64,000 bases of DNA from Verrucomicrobiota bacterium (GTDB taxonomy: Bacteria; Verrucomicrobiota; Verrucomicrobiia; Opitutales; Opitutaceae). Positions 51,518 through 60,152 of this stretch are shown here, piece by piece. Location of the stretch: positions 42,272 through 106,271 of the forward strand of contig JAEWKR010000079.1 in the NCBI GenBank assembly GCA_023457715.1, in the 5' to 3' direction. Under the pieces are notes generated by a model. That model ran no database searches. It worked only from the letters and a program-made list of their open reading frames with translations, and was not told the DNA's origin. Each line of letters opens with the position of its first letter. Within the stretch, counting starts at the first letter, position 1. Position numbers and translations under genes: made by a program.

Positions 51518-53283
51518 GGATCGACCCTAGCAGAACCCGCGCCCCGGAAACGAACCTCAAATTCAGTCCAGTCATTGCCAGAACCAAGTAGACGTAGCTC
51601 GCCGTCGTGCAGGCGCGCCAGCTCCCGCGCCAGATTCAGCCCCAGTCCGTGGCCCGGCACGTTCTCGCCGACCTTCCCCCGGTGGAAAGGTTCGAAGATG
51701 TGCGCCTGCGTCGAGGCGTCGATGCCTCGCCCGGTATTGCCGATGCGCACCACGACGTCATCCGTCCCGCTGGTGACGCCGGCGCTGTCTCCCGCCCGGC
51801 CCGCCGCAATTCTCAGCCGCCCGGCCGGCCGGTTGTACTTTCGCGCGTTCTCGAGCAGGTTGTGGAGAATCATCTCCGTGTAACGCCGCTCGCCGAGCAC
51901 CCAGATGTCATCCGTGAGTTCGGTCTCGATCGTCAGCTGCAACTGATCCGGAATGGCGCTCAAGTCATCCAGGGCGGCCGCAATCAGGGCCGACAGCGGC
52001 ACCGGTTCGAGCGTCAACTTCAGCCGTCCCGAATCCATGCGCGACAACAGCAGCAGATCGTCGATCAAGCTGGAGAGCCGGTAGGTCTGAAACACCAATG
52101 CCTCAAAGGCGCGCGCTTCCTCGGCGGTCAGATCGGGCCGCGCCAGCAGTTCCTCCAGGCCCGCCCGCAGCACGGTCACCGGGGTTTTCAGCTGATGCGA
52201 GGCGTCTGCGGCGAACCGCGCGGACCGCTCCGAATCCGCCGCCAGTTTTTCGACCGGCGCCGAGAGCCGCGCCGCCACCCACCGGCTGGCGACCAGCGCT
52301 CCCAGCAGCAGGGCGAGACCGGCGCCGAGAATCTTCAGCCGACGCTGCAGCCGCCGGTCCGCGAAGGCATCGAGCGAAAAAACGGAAACCTCGTAGGCCG
52401 CCGGATAGAGCGAGCCCGGATTCAGGCGCTTGTAGAACAGCAGGTGCGGGGCGCCGTTGAGCGAGATCGCCTCGCGGCCTTCCTCCGCCCGACCCAGCGA
52501 CGCCGGCAGACTCGCGGCGATGGCCCGCTGCTCCGCCGCCGCCGGACCGGTCAGGTGCAGCTCCCCCTCGACCCAGACACCGCTGCGCACCGTGCGCCCG
52601 AGTTCGAGCGCCAGCGGGCGAAAGCCCAGCACCAGGGCCGCGATCGGCTCCCCGTTCTCGTGGGAGAGAATCGGCGTCGCGATGACCTCCGTCACGCCCG
52701 GGAACCCGCCGCCCGACACGTACCCGACCTGCTGCGACGGCGTCACCTGCGGGAGCGCCAGCTGCGCCTCGACCTGGAAGGGAATCCGACCGGTCGGGGT
52801 GCCGAGCGGAGGTGGAATCACCGCGCCGTCCCGGTCCAGAAAGCGGTAGAAGCGCGCGCGCAGCGCGGGGCCGTGATCCGGTTCCTGGCCGTCGCCCGTC
52901 GTCAGGACGTCCCGCAGTTCGTCCTCTGCGCTGAGGTACAGCAGGTCCAGCGCGTTGTCCTCCAGGGCGGCGTGAATCCGCGGCTTGCGCACCAGCGCGC
53001 GGCAACGCTCGACCAGCGCGGCATGACGCAACGCCTGCGCATGGTGCAGCGACGAGAGCTCGGCCTGGAAGGCATGCTGCAGTTCGCGCCCGATCGCCGC
53101 GGAGAGATCCCGATCCGCCAGCCAGAGGGCCAGCAGCGTCACCGCCGACACCACGACCATGATCGACACCCAGACCCGGCGCCGGAATCCGCGCACGCGC
53201 GGCAGCGACTGCGCCAGTGCCGTCGAGGCCAGCGGACTCGACGCCGACGGCGGCGGGACGGGACGAGGTGGGTTTCCGATCAC
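51514..53283 (-). CDS. Membrane sensor histidine kinase
   Basis: 589 residues from a GTG at 53283, 11 bp after the cupredoxin-like gene stop. There is one transmembrane helix near the start (VWVSIMVVVSAVTLLALWLADRD), a periplasmic sensor of about 270 residues, and a second helix (LKILGAGLALLLGALVASRW). The catalytic parts follow: H-box FAADASHQLKTPVTVLRAGLEELL, N-box MILHNLLENARKYN, G1 VVRIGNTGRGID, F/G2 HIFEPFHRG and GHGLGLNLARELARLHDG. The partner response regulator is two genes upstream in the same operon. The signal is unknown; the cupredoxin between them hints at copper or redox. Confidence 0.92.
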   Translation of the reverse strand: MIGNPPRPVPPPSASSPLASTALAQSLPRVRGFRRRVWVSIMVVVSAVTLLALWLADRDLSAAIGRELQHAFQAELSSLHHAQALRHAALVERCRALVRKPRIHAALEDNALDLLYLSAEDELRDVLTTGDGQEPDHGPALRARFYRFLDRDGAVIPPPLGTPTGRIPFQVEAQLALPQVTPSQQVGYVSGGGFPGVTEVIATPILSHENGEPIAALVLGFRPLALELGRTVRSGVWVEGELHLTGPAAAEQRAIAASLPASLGRAEEGREAISLNGAPHLLFYKRLNPGSLYPAAYEVSVFSLDAFADRRLQRRLKILGAGLALLLGALVASRWVAARLSAPVEKLAADSERSARFAADASHQLKTPVTVLRAGLEELLARPDLTAEEARAFEALVFQTYRLSSLIDDLLLLSRMDSGRLKLTLEPVPLSALIAAALDDLSAIPDQLQLTIETELTDDIWVLGERRYTEMILHNLLENARKYNRPAGRLRIAAGRAGDSAGVTSGTDDVVVRIGNTGRGIDASTQAHIFEPFHRGKVGENVPGHGLGLNLARELARLHDGELRLLGSGNDWTEFEVRFRGAGSARVDP

Positions 53284-53294
53284 GCGTGCGTTCG

Positions 53295-53933
53295 CTACGG
53301 AAAGTCGACGCGCACCACGCCCTCCGCCGGAACGTCGACCGTCTGCTCGCGCGTGGTGCGGCTGTCGATCCACGCCTTCAGCAGGTGTCGCCCGGCCGGC
53401 AGCCCCTCGAGCCGGAAGGCGCCGGTCGCCGCGCTGACCACGAAGTGGCGCGTCGGCAGGACCACAATCAGCGCGCGCATGTGTTCATGAATGTCGCAGC
53501 GCAGCGTCACGAGCCCCGGGGTGTCGAAGACCACGGACGGCACCGGCTTGTCCTCCGCCCGGTAGCGACCGAGGTCGAAGCGCTTGGCCGGCGAAAACGA
53601 GAAGATGTTGTGGTAGGTCGGATCGAGGTTGGGAAACTGCACCCGGGTGCCCACCTGCACGGCGAGCAGCGAGGGCGCGAACATCAGGTCCTTCTGGGCG
53701 ATCTCCTGCGTCGTGCCTTCCGCCGCCGTCTCCGTCCCGCCCTCGACGTACACCACCGCCAGCGGCGGATTGGGGGCGAGCACCCCCGCCTTCGAAACGA
53801 TCTCGTAGCGCTGGTTTGCCACCGGCGTCGTGCGCGCGGTCGGAAGACGCACGGTGCCCTCGATCGTGCCGGCGAACCCACACCACGAGCCAAGGAGAGT
53901 ACCGGCCAGGAGCCATTTCAGCGCGAAGCGCAA
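53295..53933 (-). CDS. Secreted cupredoxin-like protein with carboxypeptidase-regulatory-like end
   Basis: 212 residues if TTG 53933 is used; a GAGG lies just upstream and a signal peptide follows at once (FALKWLLAGTLLGSWCGFAG). The ATG at 54053 (ATGA overlap with the regulator gene) is in frame, but its extra 40 residues translate a 24-bp inverted repeat. Type 1 copper ligands can be read: His in PNLDPTYHNIFSFS, then Cys, His and Met in LRCDIHEHMRALIV (C-x3-H-x1-H-M spacing). The C-terminus ATGAFRLEGLPAGRHLLKAW is a small beta-sandwich. This matches plastocyanin/methylamine-utilisation-like proteins. It is sandwiched between a response regulator and its kinase. Confidence 0.78.
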   Translation of the reverse strand: MRFALKWLLAGTLLGSWCGFAGTIEGTVRLPTARTTPVANQRYEIVSKAGVLAPNPPLAVVYVEGGTETAAEGTTQEIAQKDLMFAPSLLAVQVGTRVQFPNLDPTYHNIFSFSPAKRFDLGRYRAEDKPVPSVVFDTPGLVTLRCDIHEHMRALIVVLPTRHFVVSAATGAFRLEGLPAGRHLLKAWIDSRTTREQTVDVPAEGVVRVDFP

Positions 53934-53945
53934 CCCTGCCCTCGG

Positions 53946-54010
53946 ATGCGGGCGAGCCGCCCGCGGTCCATCAGAGGCAGACCACCGGACCGCGGGCGGC
54001 TCGCCCGCAT
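53946..54010. repeat. Perfect 24-bp inverted repeat (REP-like, family D)
   Basis: Arms 53946-53969 and 53987-54010 (core GCGGGCGAGCCGCCCGCGG) with a 17-base loop. The element separates the regulator gene from the likely true start of the cupredoxin gene and could set the level of the downstream three genes. Confidence 0.92.
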
Positions 54011-54049
54011 TCTTCGTTGGCAGGACGGGGAGTGTAAGGCCCATTATTT

Positions 54050-54727
54050 TCATTCCGGGGCTTTGATGGTGTAGCCGATGCTGCGGAGCGTGTGGATCAA
54101 CGGCGCGGCGTAGCCGGAATCGACCTTCTTGCGCAACCGCGTGATGAAGATTTCCACCGTGCGCGTATCGTATTCGTGATCGCGCTGCCAGACCCGCTCG
54201 CACAGCTCGGTCCGCGAGAAGGGCCGCCCCGGCTCTTGCATCAGCACCTGGAGCACGTCGAACTCGCGCGGCGAGAGCGCGATCGGCTTCCCATGCCGGC
54301 TCACCCGGCGCTGCCGGATGTCGAGACTGAGATCGGCCACCTGCAGCAGATCCTGTGGCGTCGGCGCGCCACCGCGGCGTCCCAGCGCATCCACCCGGGC
54401 CGCCAGTTCCTCCATCGAAAAGGGCTTCGCGAGATAATCATCCGCACCGGCGTGGAGGCCCTTGATGCGGTTCTCCACCTCTGCGCGCGCGGTCAGGATC
54501 AGCACGCGCGCGGTGTGCTTTGCCTCCCGCAGCCGCGCCAGCACGCTCATGCCGTCGAGCTGCGGCAGATTGAGGTCGAGCACGATCAGGTCCGGCGGAT
54601 GCGCCATGGCCGCCTGCAGTCCCTCCAAGCCGTCAAAGGCCGTCGAAACCGTGTGCCCATGCCGGGCGAGCGCGCGTGACACGTGCCCGGCGAGCTGCCG
54701 TTCGTCTTCGATTACGAGGATGCGCAT
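54050..54727 (-). CDS. OmpR-family response regulator
   Basis: 225 residues from the ATG at 54727. Receiver domain: VIEDERQLAGHV acidic pair, phospho-acceptor Asp in LIVLDLNLPQLDG, Thr in VLILTARAEVENRI, Lys in DDYLAKPFSMEEL. C-terminal winged helix: IALSPREFDVLQVLMQEPGRPFSRTELCERVW...RTVEIFITRLRKKVD...IHTLRSIGYTI. It is the first gene of a four-gene operon (regulator, cupredoxin, kinase, barrel) and is expected to be controlled by the kinase at 51514. Confidence 0.95.
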   Translation of the reverse strand: MRILVIEDERQLAGHVSRALARHGHTVSTAFDGLEGLQAAMAHPPDLIVLDLNLPQLDGMSVLARLREAKHTARVLILTARAEVENRIKGLHAGADDYLAKPFSMEELAARVDALGRRGGAPTPQDLLQVADLSLDIRQRRVSRHGKPIALSPREFDVLQVLMQEPGRPFSRTELCERVWQRDHEYDTRTVEIFITRLRKKVDSGYAAPLIHTLRSIGYTIKAPE

Positions 54728-54764
54728 GGGGTGTTCCTCAGCCCGGGAGCCGAGAGCCGTCAGC

Positions 54765-54824
54765 ACTCAGCTGTCAGCTCCAGACTCTGGGCTCTCAACT
54801 CTCGAGCCTCAACACTCAACTTTG
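54765..54824. repeat. Degenerate CAGCTCTCAACT heptamer/octamer repeat
   Basis: The 97-bp gap before the regulator operon carries degenerate copies of a 7-8 bp unit (CACTCAGCTGTCAGCTC, CTCTCAACTCTCGAGCCTCAACACTCAACT). It belongs to the same class of short-period spacers seen across the window. Confidence 0.6.
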
Positions 54825-56717
54825 CTACGGCACTTCGTAAACCTCCACGAGTGCGACGCCGGTGCCGCCGTCACTGCCGCTGACGGTCGCGGTGTAACCG
54901 CCCGGCGGCAGGGTCACGAGCAGCATGGCGTCCTTCGAGGCCAGGTCCGGTATCGGGAAGGCAAACACACTGTTGCCGACGTTGGTCAGGAGCGGTTCGC
55001 CGCCCCAGTCCTCGTTCTCGTAGAGCCGGGGCCCATTGAGGACATGGATGGTCAGCTTCGGGTTCGCCAGCGTCCCGCTGACGCCGTAGGCGGCGATCGC
55101 CGGCCCCGAGGCCCGGATGAGCAGCGTCTTGGAGGTCGTGCCCGCCACGACGAACCCGGCGATCAGCACGCCGTCGCCGGTGCCAACCTGCGCCCGCGCC
55201 GACACGTTCACCAGCCGCGGGGTTGCGGGCGTCATCGTCTCCGGCGCGGTCGCGTCGTAGATCTCGGTGAGCACGATCCCGCGGGTGCCGGCCTTGCCGG
55301 CGGCCAGCGCCGTATGCGGGCCGTTCGAGACGGTCGCGATGGCGATCGCGTCCTTGCTCGCGGTGTTCTGCAGCGGGAAGGCGCCGAGCGCGGCTCCGGT
55401 CGTGATCAGCTGCGCCGCGCCCGCCCAGTCGTCGTTCTCCGCGATCGGGGTCGACACCCCGAGCGGGGCGATCGTCAAGGTCGGGTCCACCATCGTCCCG
55501 CCGACCCCGTATTCGGCCAGGGTGGGACCGATGACCCGCACGAGCAGCGACTTGGTGCCGGAGGTGCCTTCGCCTCCGACGGAAAAGCCGACGTTCAGCA
55601 CCTTGTCCCCCGTGTCCGACAAGGTCCGGACCGACATGTTGCTGATCCGGCCCAACTGGCTTTGCGCCACCGCCACCACGGCCACGGGGGCGGCGGCGCT
55701 CGCGGTGCTGCCCGTCGCATTCGTCGCCACCAGGCGGTAATCACCGGCCTGAGCCGCCGTCACTCCGCGCAGCAGCAGCGTGCTTTCCGTCGCGCCGGGG
55801 ACATCCACGCCGTTGCGCTGCCAGCGCACACTCGTCGCCCCGTCCGCCTGCGCCGTCAGCGACACGCTGCCGCCGGCGGCCACCGTGTGCCCCCGAGGCT
55901 CCAGGGTGAGCGTCGGCGGGTTGCCGGCGGGTGGCGCGATGGTCAGGACCGCGGCCTGGCTGGTGACGCTGCCCGCGCTGTTGGTCACGACCACCGTGTA
56001 GCTGCCGGCCTGCGCGGCCTGGACATTCGTCAGGACCAGCGAGGCGGAGGTGGCGCCCGCGAGCGCCACGTCGTCGCGACGCCATTGGAACGTCGGGTCC
56101 GGGCTGCCTGAGGCGGTGACCGTGAATGTCACGTTCGCCCCGGCGGCGACGGTCTGGCTCGCCGGGTGGGTGGCGATCGACGGCGCCGTGGCCGTGGAGC
56201 CGCCGGTCACCGTGATCGTGTAGTTGTAGATCGGAGACCCCGTAAGCGAGCCGTCCGGCCCTTGATGCGCCCGGATGGTGAGCTCGAACGTGCCCGCCGC
56301 CGACGGCGAGCCCTTCAGGTTGAGATTCTGGACGTTGACGGTGCCGGGTCCGGTGAGCCCGGAGAAGTCGAGACCCGCGGGCACGCTGCCGGTGATGGTC
56401 CAGGATTGGGGTGGCGCCAGGGTGCCGGTGACGGTGTAGAAGACATTCACGTTCGCGCCCACGGTGGTCGTCAGTCCGGTCGTGGCCGCCGCCGGCGTGG
56501 CGACGAGCGGAGTGGCCCCGGCCATGGATTGCACCGCACCAAGCGATGCAACCGCGGTGATGGCGGCGCGAAGGATCTGCGCGACGGGGGATCCGGCGAG
56601 CGCGGCCTCCGCCTGACCGACGACGCGGAGCACCGGCGTGCGCTGCAGCAGCGCCACCAGCAGGGCGCCGGGAACGGTCATCCGGCGAAATCGCGAGGAG
56701 ACGAAAAACAGATTCAT
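54825..56717 (-). CDS. Secreted Ig-like domain protein with two C-terminal modules
   Basis: 630 residues from the ATG at 56717. The N-terminal about 70 residues are hydrophobic and Ala-rich and include an export signal. A putative-Ig/cadherin-like region (WTITGSVPAGLDFSGLTGPGTVNVQNLNLKGSPSAAGTFELTIRA) is followed by two Ig-like domains with paired SYTVVVTNSAGS and DYRLVATNATGS ends. Two copies of the LVNVSARxxVGTGD module follow, ending VALVEVYEVP. It has no enzymatic domain. The shared last module with the protein at 47892 suggests a common surface-sorting or secretion signal. Probable surface adhesin or scaffold. Confidence 0.82.
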   Translation of the reverse strand: MNLFFVSSRFRRMTVPGALLVALLQRTPVLRVVGQAEAALAGSPVAQILRAAITAVASLGAVQSMAGATPLVATPAAATTGLTTTVGANVNVFYTVTGTLAPPQSWTITGSVPAGLDFSGLTGPGTVNVQNLNLKGSPSAAGTFELTIRAHQGPDGSLTGSPIYNYTITVTGGSTATAPSIATHPASQTVAAGANVTFTVTASGSPDPTFQWRRDDVALAGATSASLVLTNVQAAQAGSYTVVVTNSAGSVTSQAAVLTIAPPAGNPPTLTLEPRGHTVAAGGSVSLTAQADGATSVRWQRNGVDVPGATESTLLLRGVTAAQAGDYRLVATNATGSTASAAAPVAVVAVAQSQLGRISNMSVRTLSDTGDKVLNVGFSVGGEGTSGTKSLLVRVIGPTLAEYGVGGTMVDPTLTIAPLGVSTPIAENDDWAGAAQLITTGAALGAFPLQNTASKDAIAIATVSNGPHTALAAGKAGTRGIVLTEIYDATAPETMTPATPRLVNVSARAQVGTGDGVLIAGFVVAGTTSKTLLIRASGPAIAAYGVSGTLANPKLTIHVLNGPRLYENEDWGGEPLLTNVGNSVFAFPIPDLASKDAMLLVTLPPGGYTATVSGSDGGTGVALVEVYEVP

Positions 56718-56797
56718 GGGTGTGGGTGTTAACGGGTGGGACAGGGTCTCTCGGGGACGGTGAGCTCGCCGAATCCGCGAACCCCGCCGGGTTTGGC

Positions 56798-57034
56798 TCA
56801 ATTACAGCCGCAGCCGCTGCCGCCGACGCCGCGGCCGCCGTTGGCGGTCTCCCGCGAGAAGTAGGTGTGCTCCATCATCGCGGTGTGCACCGGGTCGCGA
56901 TCCGGGCGCATGGTGTAATCGGTCAGCGCCGCCCGCTGCCAGGGCTGCACGCGGACGCGGGCCGGACCTGCACAACCGGCACCGAGGGCCGTGACGCCGG
57001 CGGCCGCCAAAAGGAGGAAGAAACGCAGGCGCAT
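56798..57034 (-). CDS. DUF4266-type small lipoprotein
   Basis: 78 residues from the ATG at 57034, 5 bp after the thioredoxin gene. Signal and lipobox LLLAAAGVTALGAGC, then the conserved core VQPWQRAALTDYTMRPDRDPVHTAMMEHTYFSRETANGGRGVGGSGCGCN with the GCGCN end typical of this family. The Met- and His-containing RDPVHTAMMEHTYFSRE stretch and final cysteines may bind metal. It is always found, as far as I recall, with the three genes upstream in this operon (TlpA, ApbE, DUF3570). Confidence 0.88.
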   Translation of the reverse strand: MRLRFFLLLAAAGVTALGAGCAGPARVRVQPWQRAALTDYTMRPDRDPVHTAMMEHTYFSRETANGGRGVGGSGCGCN

Positions 57035-57039
57035 GGCGA

Positions 57040-57549
57040 TCACCCCTGGCCTTTCGCATCCAGCAGTTCCTCGATCTCCCGGCGCAGCTGCGTGAGATCG
57101 CCGCGGAAGCCAATGTGCACCGCCCGGACTTTGCCGTCGCGTCCGATCAGGTAGCTCGTCGGCATCGTCGGCACGGCCACCTGCTGAACGAGTTTCTGCT
57201 CCTTGTCGTGCAGCGCGGAAAACGGCGGCGCCATCTTCTTCCAGAACGCCGTCGCGGCGGCGGGCTTTTCGTCCACGCTGATCGCGACAATCTGGAGACC
57301 CCGGGCCTGATAGTCGGCGTGCAGCCGGGCCATGGCAGGAAACGAGGCCTTGCACGGTGCGCACCACGAGGCCCAGAAGTCGACCAGCGTCACCTTTCCC
57401 CCCAGCTGCGGCACCTCGCTGCCGTCGAGGCTGACCAGCGCCGACTCGCCCAGAGCCGGGAACGGGTCCCCGGGTTTGATTTCGGCCCGGACCGTGACCG
57501 CCGTCAGCGCGAGGACGACGCAGAGGAACGCGTGTTTAGGAGGCAACAT
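57040..57549 (-). CDS. TlpA/ResA-like periplasmic thiol-disulfide oxidoreductase
   Basis: 169 residues from the ATG at 57549. Signal peptide (FLCVVLALTAVTVRA). Thioredoxin fold with VTLVDFWASWCAPCKASFPAMARLH (WCxxC active site), IVAISVDEKPAAA, and cis-Pro in VAVPTMPTSYLIGRDGKV. It overlaps the ApbE gene by 14 bp. It probably reduces or oxidises cysteines of the partner lipoprotein. Confidence 0.93.
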   Translation of the reverse strand: MLPPKHAFLCVVLALTAVTVRAEIKPGDPFPALGESALVSLDGSEVPQLGGKVTLVDFWASWCAPCKASFPAMARLHADYQARGLQIVAISVDEKPAAATAFWKKMAPPFSALHDKEQKLVQQVAVPTMPTSYLIGRDGKVRAVHIGFRGDLTQLRREIEELLDAKGQG

Positions 57550-58516
57550 AGGTGTAAAAGGCTCGGGTTTGGGCGCGGGCGCGATCGGTCAGGATCAAGC
57601 CCTCGGCGCCGGGACAGGATTGGATGAGCTCGATGCCACGCGTCGACCCGAGGACAAACGCGGCGGTGGCAAGCACCCCTGCCTGGAGGCAGGTCGGCGC
57701 GATCACGGTGGCCTGCAGACAGCCATTGGCCACGGGGTAGCCGGTGCGGGGATCGATGATGTGGCCGTAACGCCGGCCTTCGTGGTGGAAGCAACGCAGG
57801 TAGTCACCCGAGGACGCGATCGCGCGGTCGCTCAGCGCGACCGTGCCCGCCGCGACGCCGGGCCGCTTTGGATCCTCGAGTCCGACGTGCCACGCGACCC
57901 GCGTCGGCGGCGCGCCGCAACCCCGCAGGTCGTGACCAAAATCGACCAGCACCGCGCCCAGGCCACGCTGCAGCGCGATCTGGGTGACCACGTCCACCGC
58001 ATACTCCTTGCCGATGCCGCCGAGATCGAGCGCCATTCCCGGCTCGGGCAGCCGGATGCAGCCGCGCTCGCGCTGCACCTTCGGCCAGCCCACCCGGGTG
58101 CGCGCGACGGCGATCTCCTCGGCTGACGGGATCCGCGGCACCGCCGCCTTGTAGTCCCACAGCCGGAGCAGCGGCAGCGCGGTCGGATCGATGATCCCGT
58201 CGGTCGTGCGGTGCACCACTTCACAAATCTGGAAAAGATTCTCCGCGTCGGCATCCAGCTCCACCCAGTCGCGGCCGGCGGCGGCATTGATCCGGCTGAC
58301 CAGGCTGTCCGGGCGGAAGCGCGAGTACTTCGCCTCGAAGCGGAGCACCCAGTCGCGCACCGCCTGCTCGAACGCGGCGGCCTGGCCGTCACCCTTTGGC
58401 GCCACGTACTGCACTTCGCAGCTCGTGCCGAGCGCCGGGAACGCCAGGCGGCGGAGCCCTTCCGCCCCGGGTCGGGGTGCCGGCGTGGTCATGGGACTGG
58501 GGGCGGCGGCTACCAT
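57536..58516 (-). CDS. apbE: FAD:protein FMN transferase
   Basis: 326 residues from the ATG at 58516, which overlaps the DUF3570 stop; ATG 58492 is an alternative. Motifs: FPALGTSCEVQYVAP, FRPDSLVSRINAAAG, TDGIIDPTALPLLRLWDY, ALDLGGIGKEYAVD (FAD site), VDFGHDLRGCG, IASSGDYLRCF, and HIIDPRTGYPVANG with the metal-binding HIIDPRTG. It attaches FMN to a Thr/Ser of an exported flavoprotein; no target with the DxxTxAT motif is evident in this operon. Confidence 0.94.
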   Translation of the reverse strand: MVAAAPSPMTTPAPRPGAEGLRRLAFPALGTSCEVQYVAPKGDGQAAAFEQAVRDWVLRFEAKYSRFRPDSLVSRINAAAGRDWVELDADAENLFQICEVVHRTTDGIIDPTALPLLRLWDYKAAVPRIPSAEEIAVARTRVGWPKVQRERGCIRLPEPGMALDLGGIGKEYAVDVVTQIALQRGLGAVLVDFGHDLRGCGAPPTRVAWHVGLEDPKRPGVAAGTVALSDRAIASSGDYLRCFHHEGRRYGHIIDPRTGYPVANGCLQATVIAPTCLQAGVLATAAFVLGSTRGIELIQSCPGAEGLILTDRARAQTRAFYTYVAS

Positions 58517-59673
58517 GCGAAGCGGGCGCCCACCGTTGCGATGCGCGCCTTCGGATAGGCGCTCCGGGACGTCACCCCATCCCGGCCATGCATGTCGTAC
58601 TGCTCCAGCGCCGCATCCAGCTGCACATGCTCCGTCAGATTCCAGATCAGCTTCATCCCGTAGGTCCAGCTGCGCAGCGCGGACAGCCGGTAGTCCGACG
58701 AGTAGAAGGGCCCTGCGGCGCGCGGCGCGCCGATGTACGGCTGGATCGCGGTGGCGTTGAGATCGTAGTAATAGAACCGGGCGGCGCTCTGCTGGTAGAA
58801 CCGGAGCGAGGGGCGCAGGATCAGGCGGGACCCGAGTTTCTGAAACCACGCCGCCTCGATCGTGTGGGCGTCGACGCCGAAGGTGTCGTGATAGAAGCGA
58901 TACGACGCCTCCGCCGCCCCGTGGAGCTGCGGCACGGCCCGGTTCACGCTCGCGAGCAGGATCGTCTTTTCGCGCCGCATGGGCCGGCTCTCGCCGACCG
59001 TCATGGGCAGGAACAGGCCCGGGCCCACCTCGATGTCCTTCTGCACGAGTTTGTACTGGTCAGCCAGATACCCGCGCTGCACGCCCCACGTCAGGTTGGC
59101 GGTCACCGAGGTGTTCGGATCCAGCAGCTGGGTGACGCCGACGATGAGGTCGTTGGTCCGCTTCCGCTGGCGCGGCGCGAGCGAGGAGTAGAACACCTTG
59201 ATCCGATCGTCGGTCCCCGCGACGCCGGCGAGCAGCCGCGTGTTCTTCTGGTTGAAGTCGCTCACCGAATTCACGGACCAGCCGTTCGACACGTAGTCGC
59301 TTTCGCGGCTGTTGCCCACGCCCGCCTCGAGCAGCACCCGGTCAAACTGGCGCGAGAGCGACGCGTTCCACGCCTTGCGGCGGTCGTGCATCTGGGTGAG
59401 CGGGACCTGGTCGCTCCCGGCCGGTGCGGGCTGGCCGTTCGGCGTGGCGCCGGCAATGGCGTCGATCAGGCCGTCGAACTTAAGCTTGGAAAGGAGTCCG
59501 AGATCCTGTTCGACGTGCGCCCCGTGCGTCTTCACCGCCACGCGCCCGGCGGATTCCTCGTAATGCTGGTACTTGTAGCTCACCGCGCCTTCGCCGCGCG
59601 CGGCCTTCGGCAGCAGCCAGGCGAGCAGGGCCGAGACAAACAAGGCACGAGGGTACGCGACAGCAGGCTTCAT
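58510..59673 (-). CDS. DUF3570 outer membrane beta-barrel protein
   Basis: 387 residues from the ATG at 59673. Signal peptide (RALFVSALLAWLLPKAARG). Family features: start AVSYKYQHYEESAGRVAVKTHGAHVEQDL, DAIAGATPNGQPAP, QVPLTQMHDRRKAWNASLSRQF, NSRESDYVSNGWSVNSVSDFNQKNTRL, and a barrel ending YPKARIATVGARFAW with terminal aromatic. It is the first gene of the DUF3570-ApbE-TlpA-DUF4266 operon. Function unknown; the cofactors point to an envelope redox system. Confidence 0.9.
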   Translation of the reverse strand: MKPAVAYPRALFVSALLAWLLPKAARGEGAVSYKYQHYEESAGRVAVKTHGAHVEQDLGLLSKLKFDGLIDAIAGATPNGQPAPAGSDQVPLTQMHDRRKAWNASLSRQFDRVLLEAGVGNSRESDYVSNGWSVNSVSDFNQKNTRLLAGVAGTDDRIKVFYSSLAPRQRKRTNDLIVGVTQLLDPNTSVTANLTWGVQRGYLADQYKLVQKDIEVGPGLFLPMTVGESRPMRREKTILLASVNRAVPQLHGAAEASYRFYHDTFGVDAHTIEAAWFQKLGSRLILRPSLRFYQQSAARFYYYDLNATAIQPYIGAPRAAGPFYSSDYRLSALRSWTYGMKLIWNLTEHVQLDAALEQYDMHGRDGVTSRSAYPKARIATVGARFAW

Positions 59674-59759
59674 GGACAGGCAGGTGGGAGCGCCCGCGAA
59701 CATCGACAGCCCGCCGCGACCCGCAACGGGTGAAGTGTAACGAAACGGTAAGGGTGAAG

Positions 59760-60150
59760 CCGTAGGCGGTGGGCTGTAGGCTGTAGGCTGTAGGCTTTAG
59801 GCGATAGGCTTTAGGCTCTAGGCGATAGGCGGTAGGCTCCGATCCCCGGAAGTTGGCCGCAAAAACGCGCAGAAGGCGCAAAAAGGACGAGCCGGTTTTT
59901 ACAGGGGAAAACCGAGTAAACGGAGTTGCCGGGTCAGCTCCCTGTTCTCTCCGTTTACTCCTGTAAACAGTCTTGGCGGTTTGGGTACGTAGTCCCGCGT
60001 TCACGCGGAATGCCTTGGCCGACGCGCAGTCAACCCTTCCGCGTAAACGCGGGACAACCTACCCAAGCCGCCGATTTCTTGCGCCTTCTGCGCCTTCTTG
60101 CGGCTAGCTGTTTGTAGCCTACCGCCTACCGCCTATCGCTTACCGCTTCC
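59760..60150. repeat. Nested inverted repeats: cloverleaf-like block
   Basis: The 480-bp gap holds no gene. Outer arms: GTAGGCTGTAGGCTTT-type octamers (59760-59840) against CCTACCGCCTATCG (60114-60148). Second arms: CGCAAAAACGCGCAGAAGGCGCA (about 59858-59886) against TTGCGCCTTCTGCGCCTTCTTGCGG (about 60078-60103). Inside these lie two side-by-side hairpins: TTTTACAGG...GTAAACGGAG (59896-59925) with CTCCGTTTACTCCTGTAAA (59949-59967), and GGCGGTTTGGGTACGTAGTCCCGCG (59976-60011) with its complement (60035-60073). The last is a family C REP pair. Confidence 0.85.
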
Positions 60151-60152
60151 CA

